DNA of 64,000 bases from Polytrichum commune. Lineage: Eukaryota; Streptophyta; Polytrichopsida; Polytrichales; Polytrichaceae. The translations under genes were made by a program, and so were the position numbers. The stretch spans positions 20,757,501 through 20,821,500 of the forward strand of contig OX485805.1 of the NCBI GenBank assembly GCA_950295325.1. Direction: 5' to 3'. The notes beneath the pieces are model-generated. The model searched no databases and was not told the DNA's origin. It saw nothing but the letters and a program-made list of their open reading frames with translations. The first letter of the stretch is position 1, and every line of letters begins with the position of its first letter. Of the stretch, positions 44,321 to 56,075 are shown piece by piece.

Positions 44321-47160
44321 TCATGCGGGGTCTTCGAGATCATTAATAGTTTGTCGATTTTCTAGCCTATGTTTGTGGACTAGTATGGAGTGTGCATATT
44401 GTGTGGAGATTATGTTAATTTGTTTAAACGTGTTTTTGATTTTCGTAATGGGGATTGTGAGCGTTGATTCCAATTTTTTCATTGATGGGATATGTGTTGT
44501 GCCTCTTGCTCCTGCGACTAGTACCATGAGTGGCGCTACATTCCATCCCTTGGCTATGATGTCGTTTATGAGGGGTTGGTATGTTGTGTTTTTTCTGTCT
44601 AAGGTTTCCATGGCGAATCTATCATTGCAATATGTGAATTCGATGAACTGTAGCGTGATATCGGGTGTAGGGATTTCTGGGGGGGGGGGGGGGGGGGTTA
44701 TATGGATGGCCTATAATGCATAATAAGTTTGGCTTGAGCCTATCGTTGCAATGACATCTCTGGGTATCGCATGTACATGGGAGTAACCATGGGGGTACTA
44801 TGTTTTCTTGGGGTAGTTCTTGATGTGTTCCTGCATTCATTAATGTATAATGTCTTGATATACGGGTTGATATAATGAGTTTGCGTATTTCCCATACCGC
44901 TTTGTTATGTCTTTTTGTTATTAGTGCATGAATGTGTTGTTGTTTGCATTTAAGTAGTACATGTAGCCATGTATCCGCATCTGTTGAGTTACAAATGGGA
45001 CATGTTCTTGATGGGAAGGCTTCTCTGCCAAAGAAAAGTTGTTTCCGGGCGTTTCCCATATATTGTCATGTGCATAATTTTATTAAGCATGTTTTTTGCT
45101 TATCTGTGATGACGGGTGTGAGGCCAAACCCACCACCCTTTAGCGTCCTAGTCCGGGTGATGGTTTTGAGAATCACATTCACTTCATAACACCAAATGTA
45201 GATTGCTATGTAGCTCTCATGTCCAAGGTACTCACTTCATCTTAACTCAACTTGCTTTATTATTTTGAGCCTCTTGGCTCGTGGTGGAATTTGATTTTTC
45301 AAGGGTCCAACCCGCGGCCTTGGCCACGCATGCCCTTAAAGAGATTCTCCTTGCACCCTTGGTTTTGACTTCCTTTGTTTGGCCATCACCGGAGTCCTTA
45401 ATATTGTCCATCAACTCGTGCACTTAATTTAGTGAATAGAGAAGTCTCAAGTGTTCAAAAACACTATTCTCTCTTCCCAATGTTAGGTACACTTAGTCAC
45501 ACCCAACCACACACACAACCCTACTATAATGAGTTCAACTATTCATCTTTTTTATGTTTTACTTGAGCTATCTCCTAAATGCAACCATTAAGTGGCTCCT
45601 TTGTGTGACCAGTTTAATCCTAGCTTGATTAATGCAGCTTCCACTAGTTAAATGCTTCGGCAGTTTGAGTAGTCCAGTAAGCCTTAGCTACCGGTAATCC
45701 CAGTAACCCGGTGCAGTCCAGCCAGCCTTCGCTGCCGGCAATCCCAGTAACTCGGTGCAGTCCCAGTAAGCCTTCGTTGCTGGGCAGTTCAGTAAACCGG
45801 TGCAGTCCAGTTTGGTTCTCAGCTAGGACCTTGACCCAACTCCTTCTACTAAGTATTTAAACCCTAAGCACTCACTAATCCTAAGAATGTAAGAACAACC
45901 AAGACTAAGCTAGCTTTAGACTAAATTAACCATAAGCCTCTAGCATCTAAGAACTAATGATCAATGAACTAGTGCCCAATTGACTAAACTTCTGTGGGGT
46001 TAAAAATCCTAAACCACATGTGACCCACTAATCACACATGCTCCCCCATGTGTTCCTACACACCTTCACACTCAAGAGAGTGGAGGATGAGCAAACTTGA
46101 AGAGAGAAAAGAGAGAGGAAAAATGAAAGAGGGAAGTCTTAAGTAGCCAAGAGGGAGGGAGGGAGATTGAGGTAAGGATAGGGTGAGGGAATTAGCACCT
46201 CCAATCACAACCCCTTAACCCTTTCCTCCTAAGTAGGGACTCATCCCATCCACAAGGCCTTTCCCTTCCTAAATCAACAAGGTGGATCCTAATGTAGGCA
46301 TTTAACCCGCGGAGCTCACCTTGCCTCACCTAGCTCCATACTCACCTAGTCAAGGCATTCCCTCGTTGAACTTAAACCTTGAAACAATCACACAACACCA
46401 CCTAATGTCTAAACTTAAATCCACACCACACTTCACTCTTTTTATATTTTTGTGAACAATCATAACACTTCAAAGTCTAACTAAAATTGGTTTCAAAGAG
46501 TTAATCACCACATGTGGGCACCATTTTGGGCTCACAACGGGGTTTGTCCAAAAGTCGTTCGATAGTGTTTTGTCTATGTCGTCATTTTCTAGCCATTTAT
46601 GCAATTGGTGCGTTTGACTTGCAATAATTGTTAAGTTATGTTCATTGTCATTCTTAAAAGTGTGTTTACTAAGGTGTCTAATGGGGCCTTTGTCAGGTGT
46701 TTCTTGCATGGAATGCCACCAATCTTTTTGTAGGTATTATGGTGTGGGGTGTGCATGCTCGTGTGGGGTTGCGGCATCTCGATGATCTAATTCCCGTCCT
46801 TGTTTGTGTGTATGCTTGTTCATTTTCCCCTATGTTTGTGTGGGCCTTTATTTTGTGGAGTGTGGTGGTTTGTGTGCGAGATATTAACATTTTGATCATG
46901 TTTTCTAGGATTATTTTGTCCGGGTGACTGTTATGACTAGTGGGGTGTTTGATTTGGGTGTTCAGTAGGTATAGGATACTTAGGCAATCTGTGAATATGT
47001 GGGTTGGCTCATTTTTGTATGTTGTGGTGAGGAGTTGGAGGGTGTGGTGTATGGCCATCATTTATGCGCGTAGGATATTCTACAGTCCCGGTAATCTTAC
47101 TGCAATTTTTAGGTTCTTGAAAGGGTTATAAATACCATATCCGGTATTTTCCCGTCTTCA
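44321..47160 (-). pseudogene. LINE ORF2 C-terminal part: RNase H, CCHC, RLE (copy C)
   Basis: The RNase H region (about 47150-46760) shows GYGIYNP, VRLPGL.NILRA.MMAIHHTL, IFTDCLSILYLLNTQI and LHKIKAHTNIGENEQA, the expected E, D and H-x-x-x-x-N blocks. The final Asp is replaced by Tyr. The frame then gives HKWLENDDIDKTLSNDFW, is cut by the solo LTR, and resumes with QYMGNARKQLFFG exactly as in copies A and B. The CCHC finger is TCPICNSTDADTWLHVLLKC. The RLE shows LKPNLLCII (PD changed to PN) and, after the Pro-rich and poly-C tract near 44690, TTYQPLINDIIAKGWNVAPL. A stop and a frameshift separate the last two parts. Confidence 0.7.
45117..46536 (-). mobile_element. Solo LTR inserted in LINE copy C
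   Basis: The element starts TGTGAGGCCAAACCCACCAC and ends CACCATTTTGGGCTCACA. The 5-bp duplication ACGGG is exact (45112-45116 and 46537-46541). Length is 1420 bp with no internal coding. A tandem repeat of about 58-bp units (CCCAGTAACCCGGTGCAGTC) lies at 45657-45830. It splits the LINE between the NDFW motif and the CCHC finger, so it is younger than the LINE. Confidence 0.95.
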
Positions 47161-47188
47161 TTGTCTATTATTTGTTTATTTGGGAGGT

Positions 47189-47455
47189 TTGAATGCAACT
47201 AAGTCTAATATATTTTGATTAATCCTAATTAAACCCAATTAAATCAGAAAATATGCTTACCAAATTAATTATGCCTAATTAATCATAAATTATATTTACT
47301 GGAGTTAATTCCATTTAAATCATGACTAATTCCAGTAAGTACATTTTATAATTAATTAGGGTTAATTAATTTGGTACGCATATTTTCTGATTTAATTGGG
47401 CTTGAATACGATTCATTAGGATTAACCAGAATTTATTAGACTTAGTTGCATTCAA
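47189..47455. mobile_element. Foldback / MITE-like inverted repeat, 267 bp
   Basis: TTGAATGCAACTAAGTCTAA at the left is mirrored by TTAGACTTAGTTGCATTCAA at the right. The arms continue inward for about 125 bases (ATTAATCCTAAT, AAATCAGAAAATATG, TTTACTGGA) with mismatches, leaving little loop. No flanking duplication is clear. It is AT-rich, non-coding, and sits upstream of the RNase H of LINE copy C. Confidence 0.7.
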
Positions 47456-48013
47456 TCTTACTTTACTAGTTCAAATGCGTATGAAAACTTTGTGATTGTG
47501 GAAGGTATTAAATATATATTATAATATTAAATAGTATAGTATAGCATATACTATACTATACTATACTATATTTAAAATAAAATAAATAAATCATGAATTT
47601 TAGTTTCATTTTAGAATGACAAGGTCCCTTTCAATTGTAAGTGACAAAAATTATAACCTCGGTATTAATGAGGATTTTGTAATGTTTTTGACTTCCAAGT
47701 TAATTGCATGCTTTATTGACGGTTTCACTTTGAAAATGAAATCTAGTCAATTGCTTATTTACTCAATGGAAGTGAACGTATATATTGGATTGGAGACCTT
47801 GAAAATGAAGTGCACTCAATATGGGATTTGTGGACAAGTAGCCTTCAAAAATGCAAGTACACTAGTTTTTTCGAAATTGGGCGGGCGGGCAGCAATTTTC
47901 GGTCGGGTGCAGAAAAAATGTCGGGGGGCTTTCCCATAAAGAAGGATGACGTTTTCAGTGTCATCCGCGGGGCCTTCATCCCCCGAAGGTACGAGTGTAG
48001 GTGCTGGTTCACC

Positions 48014-49361
48014 CTAGCCGGGTTGGTTGGGGTTTGGATGGTCAACGGGGGGGGGGTAGGTGAGTTTGGTCCATTTTGTATTGTGGTTCACTGGGGTGTC
48101 TAGTGGTGTTAGTGGTGCAACTTGGCAAAATATTTCGGGGATACCTAATGTGTTGGCAATATCTTGCATTTGTTGGGTATGGGTCTCTGTTCCTATGGGA
48201 GTATTCCTATGATGTATGCATATTATTTGTATGGCTCGGTTTTCTGTTCTAGGTTCGGTTCTTAGTTCTAGAGGTATTGTTGGTTCTTCGTAGATGATGG
48301 TATCAGCTTTGAAGTGGGTGATAACATGCGAATCTGGAAAAGGACCATTATGAGGATTGGGATTATGATACCAGTTTTCGTCTGGCATTACTAGTATTGT
48401 GGTAGAGCTTGGGTCGTATTTGGTTGCTAGGCGGGCCCAATGTAGGGCTTGTTGAGTTTCGGTATTTGTGTGTGGGTGTGCGTGGTCATTGCCGTGCCAT
48501 TTATGTTGGAATGCCTTGCCTACTGATCCAAAGACTGCATCTCTAGGAAATGGGAAGTGGAATTGTCTAAGTGTAGTGGGACATGTTACAGGTGAGGAGA
48601 AGTATGAGTGTGTTATTTGGAATGTGTTTATGAGGTTTTCAAAGATGGTATTTGGGAGCACGGGGAGGTCACTCCATTGTCAAGTTGAACACCACGTGTG
48701 ACCAAAAAAAATCTTCTTTTGGTAAGTTGCACCACCAAAATGGGTCAAAATTTTATCAAATTTTTTTCATGAGTAGATATACACAATACCTATGACATAG
48801 TTGAGATTGGTAACTAAATTTGATAATTTGTTTTTTTCATAAAACATACCGTTTCTAACTAGAATGACACAGAATTGAACTAAAAAATTTACTAAAAAGA
48901 ATAAAGATGACTAAAAATTTCAAAAATATATACAAAAGATACTATCAATGGTTATGTATATGTAGAAAAAATATCATAAATTTTAAAATTATATATGGCA
49001 TGTAATATAGGGGTAGCAAACTTTGTCCGCACGTGGTGTCAACTTGACAATGAAGTGACCTCCCCGTGTTTGGGAGTGTGTATTGCAAGAGTTTGAGGGG
49101 ATCGTTTTTGGGAGTTTTGTATTTATACCTTTGGTATAGCCATGCTACTTTAGTTTCGAATGGTTGGGTGGGAGGCTCAAGGTTGTGTGGTCTATTTAGT
49201 GCTAGTTGGTATTGGGTCCATAACCATTTTAGTCTTGTTTCGGGGATGGTGATCAACTGTCGTCGAGTGTTATCATATATGTGTGCATTATCATATTGGG
49301 TTTGGATAGTATATTGTGTGCATGCGATGTCATCTTCCGGGTTGCATTCGCTGGTGTGCAC
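48014..49361 (-). pseudogene. LINE copy C, methyltransferase-fold-like domain
   Basis: Two frames (49361 down to about 49069, and 48658 down to 48014) become one when the MITE is removed. The join is marked by the LPNT duplication. Visible blocks are FETKVAWLYQRYKYKTP, then THSYFSSPVTCPTTLRQF, FPRDAVFGSVGKAFQHKWHG, HPHTN, QQALHWARLATKYDPSSTTILVMPDENWYH, and a beta-rich end (AIQIICIHHRNT). The order F.SP...FG...AF..KW.G..(NPPY)..A...A......LV.P.W recalls the DNA N6-adenine methyltransferase-like fold seen in PCIF1 and in some retroelement proteins. The NPPY/F motif is HPHT here, so catalysis would be lost in this copy. The family call is by eye. The frame ends at a stop at 48014. Confidence 0.5.
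48659..49068. mobile_element. MITE (CACGGGG family) inserted in LINE copy C
   Basis: The ends CACGGGGAGGTCACT and AGTGACCTCCCCGTG are inverse. The inverted region extends through TTGTCAAGTTGA / TCAACTTGACAA to CACGTG. The flanking 8-bp duplication TTTGGGAG is exact (48651-48658 and 49069-49076). The 410-bp interior is AT-rich and matches the copy at 49987-50394 over most of its length. Confidence 0.9.
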
Positions 49362-49368
49362 TCACTAG

Positions 49369-49986
49369 ATTCACAAACATAGACAAACTTGACAACTTTC
49401 CTAGTCATTCCAACCCCAATCATTTGTACATGGTATTCATTCATCATTACATCATTGCCGAAACTTTCTCAATCCCAATTCTATATATCCATTCCCATTC
49501 CCTTATCATGGGCATCGTCCTAATCTTTTGTTTTTTCTATCTAACTTCCGCTCTTTTGTCTATAGCATATCTCTATGTGGCTATGGCCTTAGTAGATCTA
49601 GCGAGAAGTGTCATCATGTTCATGCAATAGTCTTCTTATCCCTTAGGGGTTTCAAGTACTAATAACCTCCAAAATTGTTTTTTTAGGATGTAGCCTCATT
49701 AATTCATCCCAAGACATCTTTCATCTATAGTTTCATCAACTTTATCATCTACGAAGTATTTTCCTACTTACTACATGGTATGGCCAAAAAATCCGTACCA
49801 CATAGTGCATAATCCATCTTAGGTCTTAGTAACTATGAATATGTACCACAACTTTCACATGTTCGTGGCACAATATTGACATAAAGGATTCATTAGTTTA
49901 TGCACTTACTTTCAATATGTACTATCTTCCTTGGAAATTATCCACCAACCTTTGTTTTTATGATCCACATGGTGTTTGTTCAAATT
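49369..49986. other. Spacer between two MITEs
   Basis: No gene recognised. A 104-codon frame (49316-49630) overlaps the end of LINE copy C and has hydrophobic stretches but no motif. Confidence 0.4.
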
Positions 49987-50394
49987 CACGGGGGGTGCAC
50001 TTCATTGTCAAGTTGAACACCACGTGCGATAAAACAAAATCTACTTTTACATAAAAGCATCACCAAAATGGTTCAAAAGTTTATGATTTTTTTTCATGAG
50101 TAGATATACATAGTATCTATTACATAGTAAAAATTGGTAACCAAATTTGATGATTTGTTTTTTTATAAAACATACCGTTTCTAACTAGAATGACGCAACA
50201 TTGAACTAAACAAATTACTACAAAAAATGAAGATGACTAAAAATTTCAAAAAAATATACAAAAGATATTATCAATGGTTATGTGTATGTAGAAAAAATAT
50301 CATAATTTTAAAAATTATCTATGGCATGTAATATAGGGTAGCAAACTTTTATCGCACGTGGTTATGAAATGTAAGGAGGTGTGATCCCCCCGTG
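49987..50394. mobile_element. MITE, second copy of the CACGGGG family
   Basis: It starts CACGGGGGGTGCACTTCATT and ends CCCCCCGTG, with the duplication TTCAAATT on both sides (49979-49986 and 50395-50402). The interior shares long stretches with the MITE at 48659 (AAACATACCGTTTCTAACTAG and others). At 408 bp it is nearly the same length. Confidence 0.9.
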
Positions 50395-50402
50395 TTCAAA
50401 TT

Positions 50403-53400
50403 CTTTCTTGTTGTTGTTCTTAATTGTTCTTTTTCTTTATGCTATGTGGTGTCAAAGGATTTTGATAATCACAATTTCTATGGATTTTTTTTTGGTAATC
50501 ATATTAAGTCCATTGCCATTTGCTTCGTACTTATTGGATTTCATATGGTATGATTCATTGCTATCAATGTGGCCACTTGCTTGTTGAGTGTTGTCACAAT
50601 GCATTTCATGTCTTTGGTTTATGGTCTCTATCGGTTACCTATTTTGGGTGGCATATGTTTTTATTCTATCCGGACATTGAGCACCTTAGAGGTATGTGTT
50701 CCAAACACATTTGACTACATTCTTTACCTTTTATTAACATTGCATACATATAGTACATGCATCCTTGAATGTTCTTTTCTTTGGCTTACCATGTTCCATT
50801 GAATAACATCACAAGAAAACATAACATCATAAAGAATCATTTTCATATTTGCATTGTTTGCCCCCCAACTCTCACCATTACAAGAAACAATAACTCTAGT
50901 GCATCAACCAGAATTGATATCCAAGCCATAAGAACGGTCAAAATCATTTCGAACTTGTATATTGATTTTTATTTTTATTTTGGATAAATATTTACAGGCT
51001 TGTATTTTGTACATGTACCCCCCGCCCAATGTTGATTTGGTTTTAGTGACCCTTGGATGTGTGCATTTTTTTTGCACATTTTACAATCTTTATCAATTAT
51101 GCAGTTGTTGTATGGCCCTTTTCCCAACTTCGCAAAATATGAAGGAATAAATATTTATGTGCCCAATTGAGGTGTGAAATTGAATTGGGCACTTTTCCCT
51201 TCACATAGGTGGGGTTTAGGGTGGGATATATATAGTCATTTTCTTGCATGAAGTAGGGTTTCATTTTTTTTATCATTGGTTGATTATGGTTTCCTACACA
51301 AATCAATGATGATTGTATGCGTGGATAATGTAGTCTTCTCATTCCTCTCGTAATAATTACGTGTGCCATGACATGGTAGGCCAACCACTATGAGGTTTTC
51401 TTATGCAATGCTTGTAGTCTACTCTTTTTGTTTTATTTTCCACCAATTACATGTTACAATTACATATATGTGCAATAATGTTGTTTTGTCCTTGTTCGAG
51501 TAAATGGGACACATTGCTTTGCAGAGTTTTTCAATCTTTCAAACATGGACATTGCAGTCCAAAATATGGTTTTTGGTGTTGACAGCCCTATGTTTAGTAA
51601 AAGTTGGATCTACATATTTGCATTACATGCTTTTTTCAATTTGTCATGCATTAAAATGAGTATTGTCTTGTGGAACTATAACGTGGGTTTCAAGAACGTT
51701 GAATGGCGTGTATTTTTCCCATTTTGCTTGCAAATTTTTGGTTTCCATATAACATGGTTCGTCTATGTATTGACCCAAAAGAATTCCACTAAAAATATAA
51801 TAATTAGAACGCAACATACATAAAATGGTCAGATTATGTGACAATCTTAAACAATGTGCAAACCATCAAATATAATAAGTCCACATAGCATTAAAAATAT
51901 CGTTGATGAAATGATTTAATGTACCTATCCGCCCTAGTTCTAATGGCATTAGACATCAATTCCAAGCTTGAAGTAGATAACATTTGACAAAGTGGACACC
52001 GACATGTGCTCTTACAACTCAACCATACAAGAAGCTCAATTTGAAACGGATTTTACTTAGAAACCGAATGTAACACCGTGTTTGCGTTCCCAATAAAGAC
52101 TATCTTAAATTGCATCTTTGTAGAATGCCTTCAAACCCCAAAAATAACAGTAGTTAACAAGGTAGCAATTCCCATGTTGACCACAAACATACACAATACA
52201 TTCCACAATAACCAAGACATGGCAAAATGGAACCCATAAAATCTTTTGGAAAATGGGGAGTTGTTTTCCATTACGGAACAAATGAACCTAGACCCTAAAA
52301 CTACAAACCATAACATCACACATGCACTCCAATAGGGAGGTTGCACATGTTTCACCCCCGCAGAGGAAAAAATGGCATTAAATCGACCAAAAAGAAGACA
52401 ACACCAAACATTAACATCATTGGGGGCCAAAATTGTACACATGAATGCATTTGGATACGTGTGCAAATGTTTGCACTCATGATGCCATTGATGATTTCAA
52501 ACATGTCAATAGATTTCAATGCGTGTATTGCCTTGTGTGTAATACCGATGTCCATCATAAGGTGTGTGAACACCTTGCATGTAAAGTGTGCGCAAACATG
52601 CCACAACAAAGAGTCCTTTGCGTCGCTCTAAATGAATTACAATATAGACCCACCGTGTATTGCCCGGTCTAAGTGCAAGCCCATGCTCCGCTCTGAGATG
52701 CTCCCTTGCATCGGATGGATTCAAAAACATCAGTAGTTCTGACATGTTCTAAGATGCCCCATCGTACTTGATGAGTTCAAAAACATCATAAATTGTGACC
52801 TATTGGAACGGCGTCCCTATAATAACATTGGCTACAAAACAAATGCTCCACCATCATTGTCATTTATGTTTTGGGATGTTCACCCATGTGACAACTTGTT
52901 GATATGAACTCGTTGGCAAATGAAGCCCACCGATGGGCTATCATCCACGTATGTGTTGGATGTGTACCATTTGAAAAAATCGCTCACTCCATCCATCACG
53001 TTATGCTCAAATCCAAATCTTTTGATGCATGGGGAGGCCCTCCATAGACCGATGTGGAGCATGACTAGATAGTCCCACCACAAAATTGGAACACCTCCAT
53101 TAAGATACATTGAAATTGGGTCTCTCAAAGAGGTGTCATTGGGTGGACAAGTATGACCATCATGAAATATTGACAAAGTGTCCAATCCCACTGGAAGTTG
53201 AACTCCAAGCAATGCAAAGGATTGGGGCACATGATCAACAAGGCCAGCCAACTCCAATTCAAGATCGATAGCATGTGGGGGAGCTTGGGGAGAATGTGTC
53301 ACCCAAAGAACCCGGTCCAGACATGCATGTGCACTCTGTACGGTAATTTTTTTTTGGGGGGGGGGGGGGGTCAAGTGGAGGCCAAGGTGATGAGGAAGAT

Positions 53401-53868
53401 CACCATAGGTAGGGGCACAACCAACACCAAAGGGTGTGTTTTTGCTAAGATGCGGTCCATTGGTGAATGTTAAAGTCCCAGTTCAAGGGGGAAGTGGGAC
53501 GGGATGCTCATTAAGTGTTTGGGGTCGTGAAATAGGAAGGTCGATTGAAGGAGCCATTATGAAACGTTGTTCAAAGATGACCTGCTTGTGGATGCCTAAA
53601 AATCCACAATATAAATAACTTAATATTAAGTTAAAACTGAACGTCAAACCCATGCACAATGGCCAACTATGCGTGGAATGGTAGTAACCAAAACATGTCA
53701 ATGTGCAAAAAAAATGAATGAGACATAGGATGTAGAGAAAATATCCCCTACTTATAAGTATTAAACTCGCCAAAGGGAGAGTGTACTCACCTACACATGA
53801 ACATGGAACATTGGAACGCAATCCCCTTGTAACACACACAATTGTAGTCCCACAAAAGGAAAAAACAA
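50403..53868. other. Spacer with unsupported open frames
   Basis: Several frames of 60-165 codons occur on both strands. The longest is 52880-53374 (minus, 164 codons), with a fairly balanced composition (DDSPSVGFICQRVHINK, PISMYLNGGVPILWWDYL) but no domain I recognise. Its N-terminal Pro-run comes from the G-run at 53356-53370. It could be a fragment of a host or transposon gene. Nothing else in the region is recognisable. Confidence 0.35.
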
Positions 53869-54260
53869 CACTAAGTATGATATTTAGTATCACCAATTCT
53901 ATTTGTCTTGCTCAATACTAATTGTAAACTGTGGTATAGTGTCACCAACACTAAATGTCAGCCAACATTAGTTGTCATTCCTTGTGATATTTATTTTTTT
54001 ATTTTTTTATTTTTTTTAAAGATCATAGATTTACAATGTTGATAAAATTGTTACTTATCAAGTAATTTTGCATCCAAATTTCAATCATCCTTGACCATAT
54101 TTCGTGACAAGTTGATGACAAGAGAAGATAGCGTTAGGCGAATGGATGAATTCATCCATCATCCATGACACTACTTGTTCACTTATTCATAAGAAGTGTC
54201 ATCCAAAAAATTACCATAGTGATATTAAATACCATATGACACTTAATATCATATTTAGTG
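53869..54260. mobile_element. Short TIR element, CACTA-like ends
   Basis: The left end CACTAAGTATGATATTTAG is matched by the inverse of the right end, CACTAAATATGATATTAAG. The flanking triplets (CAA, TAC) do not match, so either the duplication has decayed or the ends are slightly misplaced. It is 392 bp, AT-rich and non-coding, with a T-rich stretch in the middle. Confidence 0.5.
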
Positions 54261-54262
54261 TA

Positions 54263-54907
54263 CACTATGCCTACCTTGGTGGGGAGGTTGGGGGGGGACC
54301 ACATTTACCATGAATATGGGCACACAGAGGGTAACACCACAACTAACCAACATGGTGGTAATAGTTCCATATGGGTGGTATTTGAGTCAACAACACTATG
54401 TGGCCATATAAGATAACTCATATGAAGACAATAAAACCAATAAAGATTGCCAATGAAGAGAAGGATGGTGAAATGCACTCACGTAAACAACCAAACTGCA
54501 AGAAATTTCACATGAATCTCAAGGAATAATAAACTTTGGAGTACAAAGAGTGTTTATGTGATTGTAGCACGACAAATATGTCTATGAGTGTGACTGGAGA
54601 ATAGGTAGGAGTGTGCCAACCCTAAAACCCCCTCTCCCCACCACCCACCACCCGCCACCGCATTGCATAGCCAATAAGGGGTAAGCATGTAATGAAAAAG
54701 AGGAGGGAAGGGGGAGGGTTAGGGGACCCATTGCATGGTCTACATGACCATTTAACATTGGAGAAGGAAAAATTAGACCATGAATGCCATTTGAATGTAA
54801 ATCCCAAAATATATATGTCCATGAACACAATACAATTACATGTGTGGATTGCATATTATACATAGACATCAAACAATATCTTGCAATTGAATGCCACATA
54901 GCATGGT
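54263..54907. other. Spacer before the hAT element
   Basis: No gene is recognised in this stretch. The minus-strand frame 54582-55145 crosses the hAT boundary, so it cannot be an old gene. Confidence 0.4.
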
Positions 54908-55914
54908 ATATACACCAGCCTTTTTTGTGGTGGCTAAATATAGCCACATGACGAAAAATTATGAGGGGTGACGAAAAGCCATAAGGGTTTAAGGCCGCCT
55001 TCTGGTGTCTCAGTCGCCACTCTGTCCACTCGCCACTCTGCGCCATGATAACCCCGCCCACCTGGATGTCTCGCCCTGCCAACTCACTTCGCCGCGAACC
55101 TGCTCGCTGAGGTGGCGCCACATCGCGCCCTAAACCTCTCCCCACTTCGACTCCCTCGCCAGCTATTCAATCTGTCTCTCCAGTAATTCGCCCAGTAATT
55201 CTGCCACTCTCCAGTAATTCGCCTGTTTTGCGGCACTAAGTACAGCCTTCTTCGCCAGTAACTTATGCCCTCCTTACTGCTTTCATCGCCATCCTTTGTG
55301 TTTTGGGTGGAGCCTGCAATTTGTCATTGGCTAATGGAAACATTCCATTCACTGCACATTCACCCTGCTTCTTGAATCTTGGGAGGGTGTTGTGAACTTG
55401 TGACTGTTGTCGCAATCTGTTGACTGTTGAGGGTTTCATTCATGAGAGGGAGGAGTGGGAGGAGTGGTGGTCCTGGTGGAGTGAGAGCAAGGCGGAAGGA
55501 GTGTTGCTAGCTTGCTAAGAACTTTGATTGTGTGCAATCTGTACCTGGCATTGTGCAACCTGCTTGACGGCAACTGCAATGGAGACCTGCATTTTCTGTG
55601 AACTTATTAGAAGGGAGACTCAAAACCCTCCATCCCCCAAGTTTTTGTATGATTTCAGTTTGCATTGTCCATTCTTGTGTCAAGACTCAATGCGATATGT
55701 TTGGTGATTATGTTTGTTCCTGTTGAGTATGTTTGGAGCTTATTATCTTGGTGATTGAGTTTGTGCAATATTGGTGATTATGTTAAATCTTGCTGATTGT
55801 GTTTGTGAATTCTTGGTGATTGTTTGTGAGCATCTTCGATTCTTGGTGACTCAATCTTGCTCACTCAATCTTGGTGACTCAATGTTGGTCACTCAATCTT
55901 GGTGACTCACTCAA

Positions 55915-56075
55915 TCTGGGGGTTGGGTTGCTGGGTTTCCTGCTCGCCCCCTTGCTGATCGATCTGGGTGTTGGGTTGCTGGTCTTCGTGCTCGCCCCCT
56001 TGCTGATCGATATGGGTGTGGGGTTGCTGGTCTTCGTGTTCGCCCCCTTGCTGCTCGATCTGGGTGTTGGGTGGT
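55915..56075. repeat. 54-bp tandem repeat, three units
   Basis: Three copies of a CTGGGTGTTGGGTTGCTGGT..CTCGCCCCCTTGCTGATCGAT unit lie upstream of the likely start codon of the hAT gene. It is open in both strands, which inflates the first open frame and creates antisense shadows. It may be part of the 5' leader. Confidence 0.8.

Larger units (their letters stand above)
44241..49368 (-). mobile_element. Dual-endonuclease LINE, copy C (divergent subfamily, interrupted)
   Basis: Read on the minus strand from 49368 down to about 44250, it has a methyltransferase-like region, an RNase H, a linker, a CCHC finger and an RLE. Three later insertions interrupt it: a MITE (48659-49068), a solo LTR (45117-46536) and probably the foldback at 47189-47455. 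Removing the MITE or LTR with one duplication restores alignment to itself or to copies A and B. No RT or APE lies between the methyltransferase-like region and RNase H. Either the RT was upstream and lost, or it was deleted. The protein is clearly diverged from A and B, and the 3' UTR is not recognisably shared. Confidence 0.7.

Noticed and set aside
44253-44723. Plus-strand 156-codon ORF
   Set aside because: It is the antisense shadow of the LINE copy C RLE domain, including G-runs giving poly-Gly.
54582-55145. 187-codon minus-strand ORF
   Set aside because: It crosses the left boundary of the hAT element, so half belongs to the insertion and half to the flank.
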